NCBI GenBank assembly: GCA_023433305.1
Contig: JAEZCZ010000030.1
Location: 1 to 15,442, forward strand
DNA from: Pseudomonadota bacterium
Lineage (GTDB): Bacteria; Pseudomonadota; Alphaproteobacteria; Sphingomonadales; Sphingomonadaceae
DNA: 15,442 nucleotides
Direction of reading: 5' to 3'
A program made the translations under genes and the position numbers. Below the pieces are notes generated by a model. That model did not search any database and was not told the origin of the DNA. It worked only from the letters and a program-made list of their open reading frames with translations. This document shows positions 1 to 5,920 of the stretch, one piece after another; position 1 is the first letter of the stretch, and each line of letters begins with the position of its first letter.

Positions 1-620
1 TTCCAGCCCCACGCCAGCAGGCACGGCGGTACGTTGAGCCAGGTCATGCCGGTGTCGACTCGCTCGAAATGGCGGGCCGTCAGGTCCCGCGCGGTAGTGC
101 TGAACTGGTAGGTCAGGAACGCGCCGCCCGGGCGGACCACGCGATAGGTCGCCGCGGCGATCGCCGGGCCGACCCCTTCGGGCAGCGTCGAGAACGGCAG
201 TCCCGACAGCACGTAGTCGGCATGCTCGTGGCCGAGCGAGCGGACGATCGTCTCGACATCCTCGGCCGAGCCGAGCACGGCGTGGAACCGACTGTCGCGG
301 ATCTCGTGCTTGAGGTAGTCGATGAACAGCGGGTTGGTGTCGATCACCAGCAGCTCGCCATCGCGCGGCAGGCGGTCGAGCACCGGCTGACAGAAAGTGC
401 CGACGCCGGGCCCGTACTCCACGAACAGCTTGCACTCGTCCCAGTTCACGGGCGCGAGCATCTTGTCGATGGTCGAACGGGACGAGGGAATGATCGAGCC
501 GACCATGCGGGGATGTTCGAGGAAACCCTGGAAGAACACCCCGGCCGGGCCAAGCGCCCGCGACACGCGGCGCATGAGCCTGGCGCTGCGGCGCTCCTCG
601 GCCAACTCGCTGCCATTCAT
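1..620 (-). CDS. PmtA-like class I SAM-dependent methyltransferase (partial, 3' end outside the window)
   Basis: The reading frame begins at the ATG at 620 and stays open to the left edge, so about 206 N-terminal residues are visible and the C-terminus is missing. It shows the Rossmann methyltransferase motif I EYGPGVGT (residues 68-75), an acidic motif II (VIDTNP, residues 92-97) and a motif IV-like SGLPFS near residue 138. The EYGPG and SGLPF pair is typical of phospholipid N-methyltransferases of the PmtA type and of related rRNA adenine dimethylase-like proteins; this is family knowledge. PmtA methylates phosphatidylethanolamine towards phosphatidylcholine at the membrane, but the substrate here is not proven. 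The basic, hydrophobic N-terminus (residues 1-50) could touch the membrane. No good Shine-Dalgarno lies near the start; an AAAGGGG sits about 14 nt away. It lies 119 bp downstream of arsC on the same strand. Confidence 0.75.
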   Translation of the reverse strand, partial: MNGSELAEERRSARLMRRVSRALGPAGVFFQGFLEHPRMVGSIIPSSRSTIDKMLAPVNWDECKLFVEYGPGVGTFCQPVLDRLPRDGELLVIDTNPLFIDYLKHEIRDSRFHAVLGSAEDVETIVRSLGHEHADYVLSGLPFSTLPEGVGPAIAAATYRVVRPGGAFLTYQFSTTARDLTARHFERVDTGMTWLNVPPCLLAWGW

Positions 621-739
621 GCTTCGGAACGCGCCCCTTTCACTACGCGAGCACGTAGGGCGCGCTCGCGAACAGGGATTCCGACTGGCAAATTCGCTCC
701 GTCATTGCAAGCGCGAGCGTTAACGGTTCACCGCGCCGA

Positions 740-1084
740 TCAGAGGATTTCATCCACCTTTTCGGCCGGCCGGCACAACCGAACCCCCTTCTCGGTTTCC
801 ACGAGCGGGCGCTCGATCAGCCGCGGATCGGCCGCCATCGCATCAAGCACCTCGTCTTTGCCGGCGCCCGGAAGGCCGCGCTCTTCCGCGTCGGTTCCGC
901 GCAGCCGAAGCCCCTGTGCCGGGGTGATCCCGGCATCGCGGTAGAGCTGCTCCAGCTTTCCGCGCGAGGGAGGGTTCTTGAGGTACTCGACCACCTCGAG
1001 CTCGACGTCGTCGCGCGCCTGGAGCGCGGCGAGCGTGGTGCGCGAGGTGCCGCAGTTCGGGTTGTGCCAGATGGTCGCTTTCAT
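740..1084 (-). CDS. arsC: ArsC-family arsenate reductase (glutaredoxin-coupled type)
   Basis: This 114-residue protein matches the length and layout of the small thioredoxin-fold ArsC family. The catalytic Cys11 sits in the motif HNPNCGTSR (residues 7-15), then comes YLKNPPSR, and the C-terminal ERPLVETEKGVRLCRP segment carries the arginines that hold the oxyanion in E. coli ArsC. The enzyme would reduce arsenate to arsenite in the cytoplasm with glutathione and glutaredoxin. The start at 1084 is chosen because AGGAG lies 7 nt upstream; longer in-frame extensions run into the upstream gene and look unlike the family. It follows the [2Fe-2S] gene by 17 bp and is the last gene of a four-gene minus-strand operon. 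No arsR, arsenite pump or arsH is visible, so a role in the operon's pathway or in thiol chemistry is an alternative to arsenic resistance. Confidence 0.85.
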   Translation of the reverse strand: MKATIWHNPNCGTSRTTLAALQARDDVELEVVEYLKNPPSRGKLEQLYRDAGITPAQGLRLRGTDAEERGLPGAGKDEVLDAMAADPRLIERPLVETEKGVRLCRPAEKVDEIL

Positions 1085-1101
1085 CTCGTTCTCCTGGAAT
1101 C

Positions 1102-1638
1102 CTACGGTGCGCGCATGGCGGGAACCGCCGCGGCCGCGTCTTCGGGATCGATGCCCGGAGCGGGCACCGCGCTGATGCGCTCGGCGCGGCGCGCGACCCG
1201 GCCGGCCCGCTCGATCGCGCGAACCAGCCGGGGATAGACGCCGCAGCGGCACAAGTTGGGAATGGCCTCCTTGATCTCCGCCTCGCTCGGTGCGGGGTTG
1301 TTGGCAAGGAGCCCGGCGGCGGCAATCGCGATGCCCGGGGTGCAGAATCCGCACTGGATCGCCTGCTCGGCCACAAGCGCCTGTTGCACCGGGTGCGAGC
1401 GATCGGGCGAGAGCCCTTCGATCGTGATGACCACCCTTCCCTCCGCTTCAGCCAGCGTGACGAGGCAACTGCGGAGCGCGGCCCCATCGATCAGGACCAT
1501 GCAGGCGCCGCAATCGCCCACGCCGCAACCGTACTTGGTGCCGGTGAGGTTGGCGGCGTCGCGCAGCGCCCACAGCAGCGGAGTCTGCGGATCGAGCTCG
1601 AAACGAATGGGGCGGCCGTTGACGGTGAGGTCGGTCAT
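1102..1638 (-). CDS. (2Fe-2S)-binding subunit of a molybdenum hydroxylase (isoquinoline 1-oxidoreductase alpha-subunit type)
   Basis: The 178-residue protein has the two-domain layout of small subunits of the xanthine oxidase family. A plant-ferredoxin domain carries Cys38, Cys43, Cys46 and Cys58 (motif CGVGDCGAC), and a helical [2Fe-2S] domain carries Cys96, Cys99, Cys130 and Cys132 (motifs QCGFCTPG and CRCG). All eight cluster ligands are present. Such subunits pass electrons from a molybdopterin large subunit to an external acceptor. The closest type by eye is IorA (about 150 residues); this one has an extra Ala/Pro-rich tail of about 28 residues. No large catalytic subunit or Mo-cofactor insertion factor is encoded in the window, so the partner must be elsewhere or absent. 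The ATG overlaps the stop of the upstream zinc-ribbon gene as ATGA and no strong Shine-Dalgarno is visible, which suggests translational coupling. Confidence 0.85.
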   Translation of the reverse strand: MTDLTVNGRPIRFELDPQTPLLWALRDAANLTGTKYGCGVGDCGACMVLIDGAALRSCLVTLAEAEGRVVITIEGLSPDRSHPVQQALVAEQAIQCGFCTPGIAIAAAGLLANNPAPSEAEIKEAIPNLCRCGVYPRLVRAIERAGRVARRAERISAVPAPGIDPEDAAAAVPAMRAP

Positions 1639-1844
1639 TCGGGTGCGTAGCTTTCAAGATAAGCGCAGCGGCCGCATCGCCAGGTCTCGATCTCGATCCG
1701 TCTGCTGCCCCTGTAGCTCAGGCCCCACCACTTCTTCTGCGGCCGCCCTTCGACCCACATCTCGACCTTGGTCGAATGGTCCTTCGCCTCGGGAACGAAG
1801 CCTTGCTCCATTCGCGCGCCGCACTTGGGGCAGGCCTTGCTCAT
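1635..1844 (-). CDS. Small zinc-ribbon protein (about 69 aa, two CxxC knuckles)
   Basis: The protein begins MSKACPKCGARMEQGFV and ends CGRCAYLESYAPE, so it carries one CxxC near the N-terminus and one near the C-terminus, the pattern of a single zinc ribbon. The centre is a charged, Trp-rich strand region (VEMWVEGRP and KKWWGLSYRG). It resembles small uncharacterised zinc-ribbon families of the DUF6487 kind; this is from memory and not tested. I chose the ATG at 1844 because it overlaps the aldolase stop as ATGA; an ATG at 1853 would add three residues. Its own stop overlaps the next start as ATGA, so it is coupled on both sides. That implies co-production with the aldolase and the [2Fe-2S] protein. 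The function is unknown; a small accessory or metal-handling role is only a guess. Confidence 0.75.
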   Translation of the reverse strand: MSKACPKCGARMEQGFVPEAKDHSTKVEMWVEGRPQKKWWGLSYRGSRRIEIETWRCGRCAYLESYAPE

Positions 1845-2596
1845 TCGCGCCATCCACGGTCGACGGTGTCGAGCTTACGCTTCCAGGCCTCGAAATCGAG
1901 CTTGCCGAAGTCCGCCGTCAACATCTTGTCGCGATCGCGTTGGTGCACCTCGATCACTTCGGGCGGGACGCGGATCGGCTTGCCGAGAGCAGCGGTCTTG
2001 ACCTGGATCTCGCAAGCACGCTGCAGCATGTAATAGCTGAAGAACATCGCCGGCAGCGTCTCAGCCATGACCACCGGGCCATGGTTGCGCAGCATCAGCA
2101 CCCGGTTGTTGCCGATGTTGCGGACCAGCCGCTCGCCCTCCTCTGCGCGCACGGTAATGCCCTCGAAATCGTGGTAGCCGATCTGGCCTTCGAAGAAGCA
2201 AGAATAGAAGTTCGTCGGGGTGAGGCCCTCCTCGCTGGAGCAAACCGCCATCGTGTCGGGCGTGTGCGTGTGGACGATGGCGTGGGCCCAGGGCAGCCGG
2301 CGATGAAACACCGAATGCTGAGTGAACCCGGCCAAGTTCACTGGATAAGGGCTTCCGCACAGCTTGTTGCCATCGCTGTCGATCTTGATGAGGTTGCTGG
2401 CGGTGACCTCTGACCACAGCAACCCGAACGGGTTGATCAGGAAGGCCTCCTCGCCCGGCACACGGACGGTGATGTGGTTGTAGATCGATTCCGACCAGCC
2501 GAGCATGTCGAAGATGCGGTAGCAGGCAGCAAGTTCCTGCCGTGCCGTCCATTCGGCTTCGCTGCATTCGAGGTTTTGCTTAGGCTGCGTGGCCAT
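1841..2596 (-). CDS. Class II aldolase/adducin-family protein
   Basis: At 251 residues this fits class II aldolase-fold enzymes (fuculose-1-phosphate aldolase and ribulose-phosphate epimerase relatives) that bind a divalent metal. Visible metal ligands are His109 and His111 in VHTHTPDT and a third histidine, His172, in LRNHGPVV. The N-terminal substrate loop includes SIYNHITVRVPG and FLINPFGLLWSEV. Catalysis would be retro-aldol cleavage or a related decarboxylation of a hydroxy-carbonyl compound in the cytoplasm. The sequence looks more like the unassigned subgroup found in catabolic clusters than like sugar-phosphate enzymes, but the substrate cannot be read off. It is the first gene of the minus-strand operon and diverges from the VOC gene across 107 bp. 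GGGAG and GAGG lie just upstream of the ATG. Confidence 0.85.
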   Translation of the reverse strand: MATQPKQNLECSEAEWTARQELAACYRIFDMLGWSESIYNHITVRVPGEEAFLINPFGLLWSEVTASNLIKIDSDGNKLCGSPYPVNLAGFTQHSVFHRRLPWAHAIVHTHTPDTMAVCSSEEGLTPTNFYSCFFEGQIGYHDFEGITVRAEEGERLVRNIGNNRVLMLRNHGPVVMAETLPAMFFSYYMLQRACEIQVKTAALGKPIRVPPEVIEVHQRDRDKMLTADFGKLDFEAWKRKLDTVDRGWRE

Positions 2597-2636
2597 CGCC
2601 TCATCTCCCTTTTGCGCTTCGTCCTAGCAAGCGTGA

Positions 2637-2642
2637 TTGACA
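2637..2642 (+). promoter_or_regulatory. Consensus -35 hexamer TTGACA, possible promoter for the plus-strand operon
   Basis: A perfect TTGACA lies 61 bp before the VOC start in the divergent intergenic region. No convincing -10 hexamer follows at 16-18 bp, so the promoter either needs an activator or is not real. Confidence 0.3.
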
Positions 2643-2647
2643 ATGTC

Positions 2648-2677
2648 GCGTCGATTGGCGAGCCATGCGATCGACGC
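2648..2677. promoter_or_regulatory. Composite inverted repeat, candidate operator between divergent operons
   Basis: GCGTCGAT (2648-2655) is repeated exactly and inverted as ATCGACGC (2670-2677). Nested inside is a second dyad, TGGC-GA-GCCA (2656-2665). Outer half-site centres are 22 bp apart, about two helical turns. The element sits between the aldolase start (2596) and the VOC start (2704), just downstream of the TTGACA, where a repressor could control both operons. It could also form a hairpin in the VOC leader. The regulator is not identified; no regulator gene adjoins the site. Confidence 0.5.
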
Positions 2678-2703
2678 CGAGAACACCGGCGCGGGAGAGG
2701 ATC

Positions 2704-3249
2704 ATGTCAGCACAGCTCGGCTACGGCCAGCCGATGGGCGGTGTCGCCCAGACGGCATTCATTGTCCCCGACCTGCACGAGGCGATCGGTCGCTGGGTCG
2801 CTGACATGCGCGCCGGCCCGTTCTTCGTGCTGCCCAACTTCCTCGTCCCCGGCCAGACCTATCGCGGCGAGGAATCGCGCGCCGACATCACGATTGCGAT
2901 GGGATTTGCCGGGCACATGTTGATCGAGCTGATCCAGCCGCTCGACAGCGAGCCTTCGGTGTACCAGGAAACCATCGCGCTGCGCGGCTATGGCTTCCAC
3001 CACGTCGGCATCGCCTGTGCGGATGTCGATGCCGACAGTCTAGCCTACCAGGCGCGCGGCTATCATGAGGCCTTCCGCGCCACTGTGCCGACCGGCGGCG
3101 AGGTCGTCTATCTCGACAACGGCACCGGCGCGCAGCTCGGCTTCATAGAGCTGCTGCCGGTCACGCCCGGCATGGACGCCACTTTCACGCGCTTCTGGGA
3201 AGCATCCCGCGGCTGGGACGGCTCCCACCCGGTACGATCCTTTCTCTGA
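2704..3249 (+). CDS. VOC-family protein (glyoxalase/dioxygenase superfamily)
   Basis: The 181-residue protein consists of two beta-alpha-beta-beta-beta halves, as in glyoxalase_4-type VOC proteins. Probable metal ligands are Glu75 (LIELIQP), His99 or His100 (GFHHVGIACADVD) and Glu149 (GFIELLP). The first half has QTAFIVPDLHEAI where the family often has a histidine, so one usual ligand seems replaced. Such proteins act as isomerases, lyases, epimerases or extradiol dioxygenases; which one cannot be decided here. I chose the ATG at 2704 because GAGAGG lies 3 nt upstream, the same motif found before other genes of this operon; an earlier in-frame ATG at 2665 falls inside the palindrome and lacks a Shine-Dalgarno. 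It is the first gene of the plus-strand operon, 30 bp before the MFS gene. Confidence 0.8.
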   Translation: MSAQLGYGQPMGGVAQTAFIVPDLHEAIGRWVADMRAGPFFVLPNFLVPGQTYRGEESRADITIAMGFAGHMLIELIQPLDSEPSVYQETIALRGYGFHHVGIACADVDADSLAYQARGYHEAFRATVPTGGEVVYLDNGTGAQLGFIELLPVTPGMDATFTRFWEASRGWDGSHPVRSFL

Positions 3250-3279
3250 TTAATCCGCTTTCTTTGGGGGCGAAATTCG

Positions 3280-4626
3280 ATGTCCGTACCTGATGAGACC
3301 CAGATACTCGCCCACGAGGACCAGCCCGGAGGCAACTGGCTGACGAATTCGCCCGGTTACCAAACGCTGCTGGTCCTGTTGCTCAGCCTCAACTTCGGCA
3401 TCGTGTTCTTCGACCGGCAGGCGCTCAACGTGCTCATGCCCTTCGTGCAACCCGACCTGCAGCTCTCGGGCACGCAGATCGGCCTTCTCGCCGGCGGCCT
3501 GTCATTCAGCTGGGCGATCGCGGCGTTCTTCGTCGGCCGGCTTTCGGACACGCTCGGGAAGCGCAAGATCCTGCTGGTGCTCGCCACGATCGCCTTCTCG
3601 TTGTGCTCGTTCCTGTCGGGCCTCGCGACCAGCTTCCTGTTCCTGTTCGCCGCCCGCCTGCTGATGGGCGCGGCCGAGGGCGGCGTCATGCCGATCAGCC
3701 ACGCGATGGTGGCTAGCGAGGTCGATCCCGAGCGCCGCGGGCTCGCCCAGGGCGTGGCACAGAACCTCGGCTCCAATCTCCTCGGCAGCTTCGCAGCACC
3801 GGTAGTGCTGGTCGCGTTCGCCACGATGTTCAGCTGGCGCGAGGCGTTCTACCTCGCCGCGTTGCCCGGGCTCATTTCGGCGGCGATGATCTGGTTCATG
3901 CTCAAGGAGCCCAAGGCTCCACCGCGCGACGCCAGAGCGGCGGCCGGCGCGCCGACGGGCGGCTACTTCGCCGAAGTGGGCCGGGCGATGAAGGTCCGCA
4001 ACATGTGGATCAGCGTAGTGGTCGGCATCCTGATGGTCGCGCACTTCGTCATCACCTGGGCGTTCATGCCCGTGTTCCTGGTGCAGGAGCGCGGGATGGA
4101 CGCGACCTCGATGAGCTGGCTGGTCGGCTCGCTGGGCATCGCCGCGGCGATCTACAGTTTTGTCGTCAGCGGGCTTTCGGACAAGATCGGGCGCAAGCCG
4201 GTCATGGTGTTGCTGCCGTTCCTCTCGCTGGTCGGCCCCCTCGGGGTACTTCTGCTCGACCCGGCGGACTTCGCCGGCACCGGCGCGTTCGGCCTGTCGA
4301 GCTACGCCACCGTGCTGATCCCGATCTTCTTCATCGGCTGGATGGTCAACGGCACGTTCCCGATCTTCATGGCCACGATTCCGTCCGAGACGTTCAAGCC
4401 GATCCATCACGCCACCGTGCTGGGCCTGGCGATGGGGTTCTGCGAGGTGCTCGGCGGAGTGTTCGGTCCGCCCGTGGCGGGATGGCTCAACGACATGTTC
4501 GGCGCCGACACCTTCCTCTACGTGCTGATGGTACTGGCGGTGATCAGCGGCTTCGTCGCGACCGGTCTCAGGGAAACCGCGCCCGCGGTCTTGCGTCGCC
4601 GTGGCCTGGTGGCCCAGCCGGTGTGA
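3280..4626 (+). CDS. MFS transporter (ACS/spinster-like, 12 predicted TM segments)
   Basis: The 448-residue protein has alternating hydrophobic helices consistent with 12 membrane spans and a central cytoplasmic loop around residues 210-230 (LKEPKAPPRDA). The first helix contains FFDRQALNVL with the D-R pair typical of anion:cation symporter and spinster-like MFS carriers. The loop between helices 2 and 3 has the signature GRLSDTLGKRK (residues 86-96), and helix 4 shows RLLMGAAEGGVMPIS. The second half repeats signature A as SGLSDKIGRKP. It would sit in the inner membrane and probably imports, or possibly exports, the compound processed by the neighbouring enzymes, as ACS carriers do for organic anions. 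The ATG at 3280 follows a G-rich stretch (TTGGGGGCG). It lies between the VOC and cupin genes in a co-directional run. Confidence 0.88.
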   Translation: MSVPDETQILAHEDQPGGNWLTNSPGYQTLLVLLLSLNFGIVFFDRQALNVLMPFVQPDLQLSGTQIGLLAGGLSFSWAIAAFFVGRLSDTLGKRKILLVLATIAFSLCSFLSGLATSFLFLFAARLLMGAAEGGVMPISHAMVASEVDPERRGLAQGVAQNLGSNLLGSFAAPVVLVAFATMFSWREAFYLAALPGLISAAMIWFMLKEPKAPPRDARAAAGAPTGGYFAEVGRAMKVRNMWISVVVGILMVAHFVITWAFMPVFLVQERGMDATSMSWLVGSLGIAAAIYSFVVSGLSDKIGRKPVMVLLPFLSLVGPLGVLLLDPADFAGTGAFGLSSYATVLIPIFFIGWMVNGTFPIFMATIPSETFKPIHHATVLGLAMGFCEVLGGVFGPPVAGWLNDMFGADTFLYVLMVLAVISGFVATGLRETAPAVLRRRGLVAQPV

Positions 4627-4698
4627 GCTTGCCCGACCCCGGTCGCCGGGGCACACTGTCGAGGACGAGTCCCGCAACGGACCGAACGAGAGGATATC

Positions 4699-5244
4699 AT
4701 GCCTGAAGCCCCCACCACCGAGCCGTGGGCCGGCCCCCCGCCGGTTCCGCATGCCTTCCGTCCCGGCGCCCTGCCCGAAGCCTACATGGCGAAGATCGCC
4801 GAGGGAGACGAGCGGCTGTGGGTGCCGATCGGGCGCCCCATGGTCGAAGACGTATATTCCAAGCCGGTCTGGATCAGCCCGACGCTCAACATGTGGGCCG
4901 ACGTGCTGATGGCCAAGCGCCCGTGCATCGTGAACCGACACTACCACCCCAAGCCGATCTGGGCCTACACCATCAGCGGCAAGTGGGCTTATCTCGAGCA
5001 CGAGTGGACCGCGACCGCGGGCGACTTCATCTTCGAGACGCCGGGGGAGAGCCACACGCTCGTCTCCTACGAGCACCCCGATCCGATGAAGGTGTTCTTC
5101 GTGGTATCCGGCCCGCTGATGTGGCTCGACGAACAGGGCAACACCGTCGGGCACTACGACGTGTTCGATTACATGCGCGATGCCCGCGCCCACTACGAGG
5201 AATGCGGCATCGGCGCCGATTACCTCGACACCCTGATCCGCTGA
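4699..5244 (+). CDS. Cupin, 2,4'-dihydroxyacetophenone dioxygenase family (copy 1)
   Basis: This 181-residue single-domain cupin carries His81 and His83 in NRHYHPKP, Glu100 in AYLEHEW and His119 in PGESHTL, the three-His one-Glu set that binds non-haem iron in this family. 2,4'-dihydroxyacetophenone dioxygenase inserts O2 and breaks the C-C bond between a carbonyl and its hydroxymethyl carbon, giving a carboxylic acid and formate. Whether this protein uses that substrate is unknown. A C-terminal helical tail (residues 155-181) follows the barrel. GAGAGG lies 5 nt before the ATG. The stop is 11 bp before a second cupin gene whose metal-site spacing is identical. The two are clearly paralogues, so a heteromeric enzyme or two steps on related substrates are both possible. 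Confidence 0.82.
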   Translation: MPEAPTTEPWAGPPPVPHAFRPGALPEAYMAKIAEGDERLWVPIGRPMVEDVYSKPVWISPTLNMWADVLMAKRPCIVNRHYHPKPIWAYTISGKWAYLEHEWTATAGDFIFETPGESHTLVSYEHPDPMKVFFVVSGPLMWLDEQGNTVGHYDVFDYMRDARAHYEECGIGADYLDTLIR

Positions 5245-5255
5245 GAGGACCCCCC

Positions 5256-5795
5256 ATGGCCACGCAGATGAAAGCCCCGCCGTCGACCAAGAAGGAAATC
5301 GTCGACGTTCCCTTCAACTACCGCTCGCTGGTCGAGAAATACTCCCCCGGTGGCCGCTACATCGATGCGCAGACGGACGCCGACAGCCCGTGGGTTCCGT
5401 TCGGCGAGACAGCGGCGATCAAGCATCTCGCGTTCGACGTGCGCCGCAACCTGTTCTCGAACATCCTGTGGGTGAAAGGCCCGGGCACGATCGGCACCCA
5501 CTTTCACCGCGGCACGATCACCATGGTCGTGCTCGAAGGTTCGGTCCGCTATCTCGAATACGACTGGGTGGCGACGCCGGGCGGGCTGATCCTCGAAGTG
5601 CCGGGCGAAAGCCACACGCTCGTCACCGAGCACCCCAATGGCGTCAAGCTGTTCGGCTGGATGGAAGGCCCGATCGAGTTCTACGACGAGAACGCGGTGC
5701 TGATCGAAACCACCGACGTGTGGTGGATGATGAACCACTACGAGAGCTACTGCAAAGAGCAGGGCATCCCTATCAACGAGAAGCTGTATCTTTGA
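5256..5795 (+). CDS. Cupin, 2,4'-dihydroxyacetophenone dioxygenase family (copy 2)
   Basis: The 179-residue cupin keeps the same iron site as its neighbour: His82 and His84 (GTHFHRGT), Glu101 (RYLEYDW) and His120 (PGESHTL), with exactly the same spacing between ligands. Identity with copy 1 across the barrel is roughly 40% by eye, with PGESHTLV and the following EHP shared. Substrate-side residues differ (RGTITMVVLEGS here against PKPIWAYTISGK in copy 1), which suggests a different ligand or a non-identical partner. The C-terminal tail is rich in Trp, Tyr and Met (WWMMNHYESY). The ATG at 5256 has GAGAGG 7 nt upstream; the frame is also open further upstream, but that part is an out-of-frame shadow of copy 1. 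It is followed by a 125-bp gap with a palindromic repeat. Confidence 0.82.
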   Translation: MATQMKAPPSTKKEIVDVPFNYRSLVEKYSPGGRYIDAQTDADSPWVPFGETAAIKHLAFDVRRNLFSNILWVKGPGTIGTHFHRGTITMVVLEGSVRYLEYDWVATPGGLILEVPGESHTLVTEHPNGVKLFGWMEGPIEFYDENAVLIETTDVWWMMNHYESYCKEQGIPINEKLYL

Positions 5796-5814
5796 TGCTC
5801 TCCACTTCCTTCGC

Positions 5815-5892
5815 CATTGCGAGGAGCGGAGCGACGAAGCAATCCAGGGGTGGCGCGGAACTGCCCTCGATTGCTTCGCTTCGCTGGCAATG
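5815..5892. repeat. REP-like palindromic intergenic repeat
   Basis: The outer arms CATTGC (5815-5820) and GCAATG (5887-5892) and the inner arms CGAAGCAATC (5835-5844) and GATTGCTTCG (5869-5878) pair with each other, with AGCGG/AGCGA-type sequence between them. Repeats of the form CATTGCGAGGAGCG...GAAGCAATCC are a dispersed family in many alphaproteobacterial chromosomes (established knowledge, from memory). It lies between cupin copy 2 and the SDR gene and would form a hairpin in the message. No T-run follows, so it is not a classic terminator, but it could stabilise or attenuate the transcript. Confidence 0.75.
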
Positions 5893-5920
5893 ACGAACGC
5901 AGGGGCATGAGAGGATGACG

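Noticed and set aside
640..700. Inverted repeat CGCGAGC...GCTCGCG between arsC and the methyltransferase as terminator
   Set aside because: No T-run follows on the minus strand, the arms are only 7 bp and GC-rich chance pairs of this kind are frequent here.
690..722. Possible half copy of the REP-like repeat (GTCATTGCAAGCGCGAGCG)
   Set aside because: Only about ten bases resemble the repeat at 5815 and the second arm is absent.
3502..5193. 563-codon minus-strand open frame opposite the MFS and cupin genes
   Set aside because: It is rich in His, Arg, Asp and Gln as expected of a high-GC antisense frame, and it covers two unrelated well-supported genes.
4725..5255. Upstream extension of cupin copy 2 through copy 1
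   Set aside because: Out-of-frame reading of copy 1. The ATG at 5256 has a good ribosome-binding site and gives a normal cupin length.
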